Part shown: positions 63,067-64,000 of the stretch, in pieces
Layout of the letters: every line of letters starts with the position of its first letter
Numbering within the stretch: position 1 is the stretch's first letter
Assembly (NCBI RefSeq): GCF_017304615.1
Contig: NZ_JAFKLZ010000002.1
Coordinates: 248,001-312,000 of the forward strand
Source of the DNA: Sphingomonas sp.
GTDB taxonomy: Bacteria > Pseudomonadota > Alphaproteobacteria > Sphingomonadales > Sphingomonadaceae
Direction: 5' to 3'
DNA length: 64,000 bases
The notes under the pieces: generated by a model
The model's database searches: none
Told to the model about the DNA's origin: nothing
The model's input: only the letters and a program-made list of their open reading frames with translations
Position numbers and translations under genes: made by a program

Positions 63067-64000
63067 TTTCAGCGCATAGACGAAGTTGGTATCGCGCCCG
63101 ATGGGCACCGCCGCCTTCAGCCGATAGTCCCGCGCCGTCCGCATGATCACCAGCGCGCGCAGTTCGGACCGCTCGCCGAAATAAGGCGTGCGTAGCACCA
63201 CCACCGCAGGCTTGAGCGCGAGGATCCGCTCGATCTCCGCCTGTTGGTCGACGCCGATCGCGCCGCGTTCGCGCTTGCGGCCAAGATGACTGGGGAAGAC
63301 GTAGGGGCTCAGGCGGCACCGTCCGCTCATCGGATAGAGCATCGAATCGCCCGAATAGACGTACAGACATCCCGGGCCATGCCCGATCGCGTCCACGACC
63401 TGTGCGAATTGTTCTGGGCCGCCGCGTCCCATCCTTTTCGTGACCACCGTCACTTCACCGGCCAGAAACGCGATCAGCAGTGCGATGACCGTAATCTTCG
63501 ACGCACGCCGGGGGTCGTCGGCGAACCCGGCGGCGCAGATGCTCAACGGTACCAGCGCCGGCAGCGCATAGTGATCGAACCACGACCCGAACACGAGCAG
63601 CCCGAACACGGCCGCCGCCAACCAGGCGAACAACCAGCCGCGAATGCCACGCCGTTCGCCGCGCAGGAACGCCAGGATCGCGGCGGCGAACAACGGTGAG
63701 GTGATGAGGACGATCTTGAACAGATTACCGAGCTGTTCGAGGATCGGGTCGGGCTGGCGCGCCGCGATCGACGTGAAGTTGGCGTAGAGGAACGCGGGCC
63801 CCTGCCCGATTGCCTGATAATAGCCCCAGGCGAGCGCGGTCGGGATCAGCGCGACCACCGCCAGCAACGCGCCTTCCGCCAGCATCGGCACCGCATGCCG
63901 CCGCCGCATCCGTTCGCGCCACAGCCACCACAGCCCGAAGAACAGCCCTTCGAACACCACCGAATATTTGATCTGAAGCGCGACTCCGACCAGCGCCATC
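63046..64000 (-). CDS. GT39-like mannosyl/arabinosyltransferase-type membrane protein (partial)
   Basis: The 3' end of a longer minus-strand gene; the frame remains open to the window edge. 317 residues are visible, with about five hydrophobic helices (ALLAVVALIPTALAWGYYQAIG, FLYANF, LFKIVLITSPLFAAAILAF, LFAWLAAAVFGLLVFG, ITVIALLIAFLAGEVTVV) and a C-terminal soluble part (VDAIGHGPGCLYVYSGDSMLYPMSG, KPAVVVLRTPYFGERSEL). This resembles GT-C enzymes that use lipid-phosphate sugars. The catalytic N-terminal loop is outside the window. Confidence 0.8.
   Translation of the reverse strand, partial: MALVGVALQIKYSVVFEGLFFGLWWLWRERMRRRHAVPMLAEGALLAVVALIPTALAWGYYQAIGQGPAFLYANFTSIAARQPDPILEQLGNLFKIVLITSPLFAAAILAFLRGERRGIRGWLFAWLAAAVFGLLVFGSWFDHYALPALVPLSICAAGFADDPRRASKITVIALLIAFLAGEVTVVTKRMGRGGPEQFAQVVDAIGHGPGCLYVYSGDSMLYPMSGRCRLSPYVFPSHLGRKRERGAIGVDQQAEIERILALKPAVVVLRTPYFGERSELRALVIMRTARDYRLKAAVPIGRDTNFVYALKSGDQAR

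Overview
The window is about 64 kb of GC-rich chromosomal DNA that reads like a sphingomonad alphaproteobacterium (Sphingomonas or a close relative). Three things point there: a circularly permuted two-piece tmRNA gene whose tag reads ANDNEALAIAA, the alphaproteobacterial cytochrome c oxidase gene order ctaC-ctaD-ctaB-ctaG-ctaE with SURF1 and a zinc-ribbon protein, and alphaproteobacterial markers such as Coq4 and an NDUFS4-like complex I subunit. Coding density is very high, many neighbours overlap by 1-4 bases (ATGA, GTGA or TGATG junctions), and I see no transposase, integrase, phage gene, CRISPR array, rRNA or tRNA gene. This is core genome.

Layout. 1-4.1 kb: end of a polyprenyl diphosphate synthase, a secreted protein, an S33 peptidase, an FAD monooxygenase that appears to start at CTG, and a CDF cation exporter. 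4.1-10.7 kb: hrpB, an NDUFS4-like gene, a lemA-TPM-TPM-NUDIX operon, mscL and a cysteine-rich Rrf2 regulator. 10.8-11.2 kb: ssrA. 11.4-13.5 kb: a class II aldolase-like gene, a PilZ protein and a lower-GC orphan. 13.6-25.1 kb, minus strand: the rimP-nusA-(tautomerase)-ylxR-infB-rbfA ... tdk-truB-rpsO-pnp translation/RNA-decay block. 25.3-33.3 kb: desaturase-methyltransferase pair, PQQ sugar dehydrogenase-like lipoprotein, two hotdog thioesterases, acyl-CoA synthetase, enoyl-CoA hydratase, TauE exporter, PEP-CTERM protein. 33.5-41.2 kb: rlmN, a phosphatase pair, an outer-membrane barrel, dnaN, an HD-GYP protein, coq4 and recF. 41.2-48 kb: an osmoprotectant-type ABC importer, an SDR, a DUF2147-like protein, phhB, a metallopeptidase coupled to ccmAB, and an rRNA methyltransferase. 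47.7-55.6 kb, minus strand: thrC and the aa3 oxidase operon. 55.7-59.6 kb: a fully overlapping pdxJ-acpS-lepB-AI2E-maiA operon. 59.6-64 kb: a glycan or envelope cluster with two glycosyltransferases, a membrane protein and a GT39-like gene cut by the window end.

The most unusual layer is a family of GC-rich paired palindromes at several intergenic sites. One full two-hairpin element lies in frame inside truB, and one forms the C-terminal extension of ccmA. Other points of note are a 4-oxalocrotonate-tautomerase-like protein embedded in the nusA operon that lacks both canonical catalytic arginines, a repeated pseudoknot loop in the tmRNA, and a 44-codon membrane protein hidden in the oxidase assembly operon.
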